From Massilia sp. UBA2709 (GTDB lineage Bacteria; Pseudomonadota; Gammaproteobacteria; Burkholderiales; Burkholderiaceae_D), in contig DEKZ01000092.1 of the NCBI GenBank assembly GCA_002354135.1, positions 1 through 10,900 of the forward strand: DNA of 10,900 nt, written 5' to 3'. The notes under the pieces are model-generated. The model was not told where the DNA came from. It was given only the letters and a program-made list of their open reading frames with translations, and did not search any database. Below, piece after piece: positions 9,839-10,900 of this stretch. Positions within the stretch are counted from its first letter, which is position 1; every line of letters begins with the position of its first letter. Made by a program: the position numbers and the translations under genes.

Positions 9839-10900
9839 ATGGGTTTTTTCAACAATTTGAATATTGGCAAACGCCTCGCTGCCGGCTTTGCGCTGACGCT
9901 GGCGACCACCCTCTTGATCGCCGCCGTGGGCATGGTCCGGCTGAACAATGTCGCCGAAAGCAGCGCCGCGGTCCTGAACGCACCGCTTGCCAAGGAGCGC
10001 CTGATCGCCGAGTGGTACACGCAGATCTTCGCGGCCGTGCGCCGCACCGCGGCCATCGTCAAGAGCAGCGATCCCTCGCTCGGCGCTTACTTCAAGGACG
10101 ATGCCGCCAGGACGGGCGCCCGTTCGGCCGAACTGATCAAGCAGATCGAACCCCTGATTGCCGATGGCGCCGAAAAGGCCTTGTTCGACCGGATCGCCGC
10201 CCAGCGCAAGGTGTACTCGAAGGCGCGCGACGAGGCGGTCAAGGCCAAGGCCGCCGGCGACGAGGCGCTCGCCGCCCAGATCCTCGACCAGCAGTTCACT
10301 CCGGCCGCCACCGCCTACCAGGAAGCGGTGCAGCAGCTGGTGGACATGCAGCACGCGAACATCGCCGCCACCGCGCAGGCGAACAAGGCCAGCGCCGCGG
10401 CCAGCCAGACACTGATCGGCGCACTCGCCGTCTTCGCGGTGCTGCTCGGCGCCGTGTCGTCCTGGCTGCTCACGCGCGGCATCGTGCGTCCGATCCGCGA
10501 AGCCGTGGCGCTGGCCGAAACCGTGGCCAGCGGCGACCTGACGCGCCGCATCGAAGCGGCCAGCCGCGACGAGACCGGCGCCCTGCTGCGCGCCCTGCGC
10601 CACATGAACGACAGCCTGGTGGCCATCGTCACCCAGGTCCGCGGCGGCACCGAGACCATCTCGAACGCTTCGAGCGAGATCGCCGCCGGCAACCTCGATC
10701 TCTCGGCGCGCACCGAGCAGCAGGCGTCGGCGCTCGAAGAAACCGCCGCGTCGATGGAACAGCTGACCGGCACCGTGCGCCAGAACGCCGACAACGCGCG
10801 CCAGGCCAACCAGCTCGCCATCACCGCTTCGAACGTGGCCGTCGAGGGCGGTTCCGTGGTCGGCCAGGTGATCACCACCATGGGCTCGATCAACGAATCC
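9839..10900 (+). CDS. Methyl-accepting chemotaxis protein (3' end beyond window)
   Basis: This is a transmembrane chemoreceptor that signals to CheA/CheW. The first 354 residues are present and the frame is open to the window edge. Residues 12-34 form transmembrane helix 1. A helical periplasmic sensor of about 155 residues follows, consistent with a four-helix-bundle (4HB_MCP/Tar-like) domain, then transmembrane helix 2 (about 191-211). A HAMP domain (about 212-264) has VRPI near its start and ASGDLTRRIE near 230-239. The cytoplasmic signalling domain starts with LSARTEQQASALEETAASMEQLT (288-310), the usual first methylation helix of Burkholderiales receptors. The signalling tip is not in the window. 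The ATG at 9839 is supported by the MGFFNNLNIGKRLAAGF start typical of this group; the Shine-Dalgarno (GGAA at 9832-9835) is weak. The ligand is unknown. Confidence 0.95.
   Translation, partial: MGFFNNLNIGKRLAAGFALTLATTLLIAAVGMVRLNNVAESSAAVLNAPLAKERLIAEWYTQIFAAVRRTAAIVKSSDPSLGAYFKDDAARTGARSAELIKQIEPLIADGAEKALFDRIAAQRKVYSKARDEAVKAKAAGDEALAAQILDQQFTPAATAYQEAVQQLVDMQHANIAATAQANKASAAASQTLIGALAVFAVLLGAVSSWLLTRGIVRPIREAVALAETVASGDLTRRIEAASRDETGALLRALRHMNDSLVAIVTQVRGGTETISNASSEIAAGNLDLSARTEQQASALEETAASMEQLTGTVRQNADNARQANQLAITASNVAVEGGSVVGQVITTMGSINES

Overview
The window is an ordinary chromosomal stretch of a high-GC betaproteobacterium. The gene order pyrG-kdsA-eno-ftsB, the protein sequences and the GC-biased third positions fit Burkholderiales, most likely Oxalobacteraceae (Massilia/Telluria/Duganella-like). 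That placement is inference; I could not run a search. Almost all of the window is housekeeping or stress-response genes. I found no CRISPR array, transposase, integrase, phage gene, rRNA or tRNA.

Left part (1-3112): a minus-strand alpha/beta hydrolase (141-1019) is divergent from a plus-strand run of gamma-carbonic-anhydrase-like protein, Hsp33 chaperone (hslO) and a hot-dog acyl-CoA thioesterase. The run is tightly packed (3-nt and 28-nt gaps) and probably one transcript. The shared upstream region holds a 12-bp perfect palindrome that abuts a consensus -10 for the hydrolase, which suggests an operator.

Middle (3113-4685): a small secreted protein of unknown function, a Dps-type ferritin with a strong rho-independent terminator behind it, and a minus-strand DUF3224 protein.

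Right-centre (4932-9577, all minus): pyrG, kdsA, eno, ftsB and a small HigA-like antitoxin-family protein, read in that order. pyrG and kdsA overlap by ATGA, and the antitoxin-like gene starts 5 nt after ftsB ends. The block joins CTP supply, KDO synthesis for lipopolysaccharide, glycolysis and division. The 99-nt kdsA-eno gap holds a perfect 16-bp hairpin that competes with a smaller, terminator-like hairpin. A consensus -10 lies in front of pyrG.

Right end (9839-10900): a methyl-accepting chemotaxis protein, cut by the window edge.

An 11-bp motif, CCGTAGGGTGG, occurs in hairpin-forming DNA at both 53-63 and 4892-4902. Each copy lies just downstream of a minus-strand stop codon and looks like a dispersed 3'-end repeat. 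The points most worth following are the antitoxin-like gene without a toxin in the ftsB operon, the eno leader hairpins, the repeat family and the hydrolase palindrome. I do not see a clear undescribed multi-gene system here.
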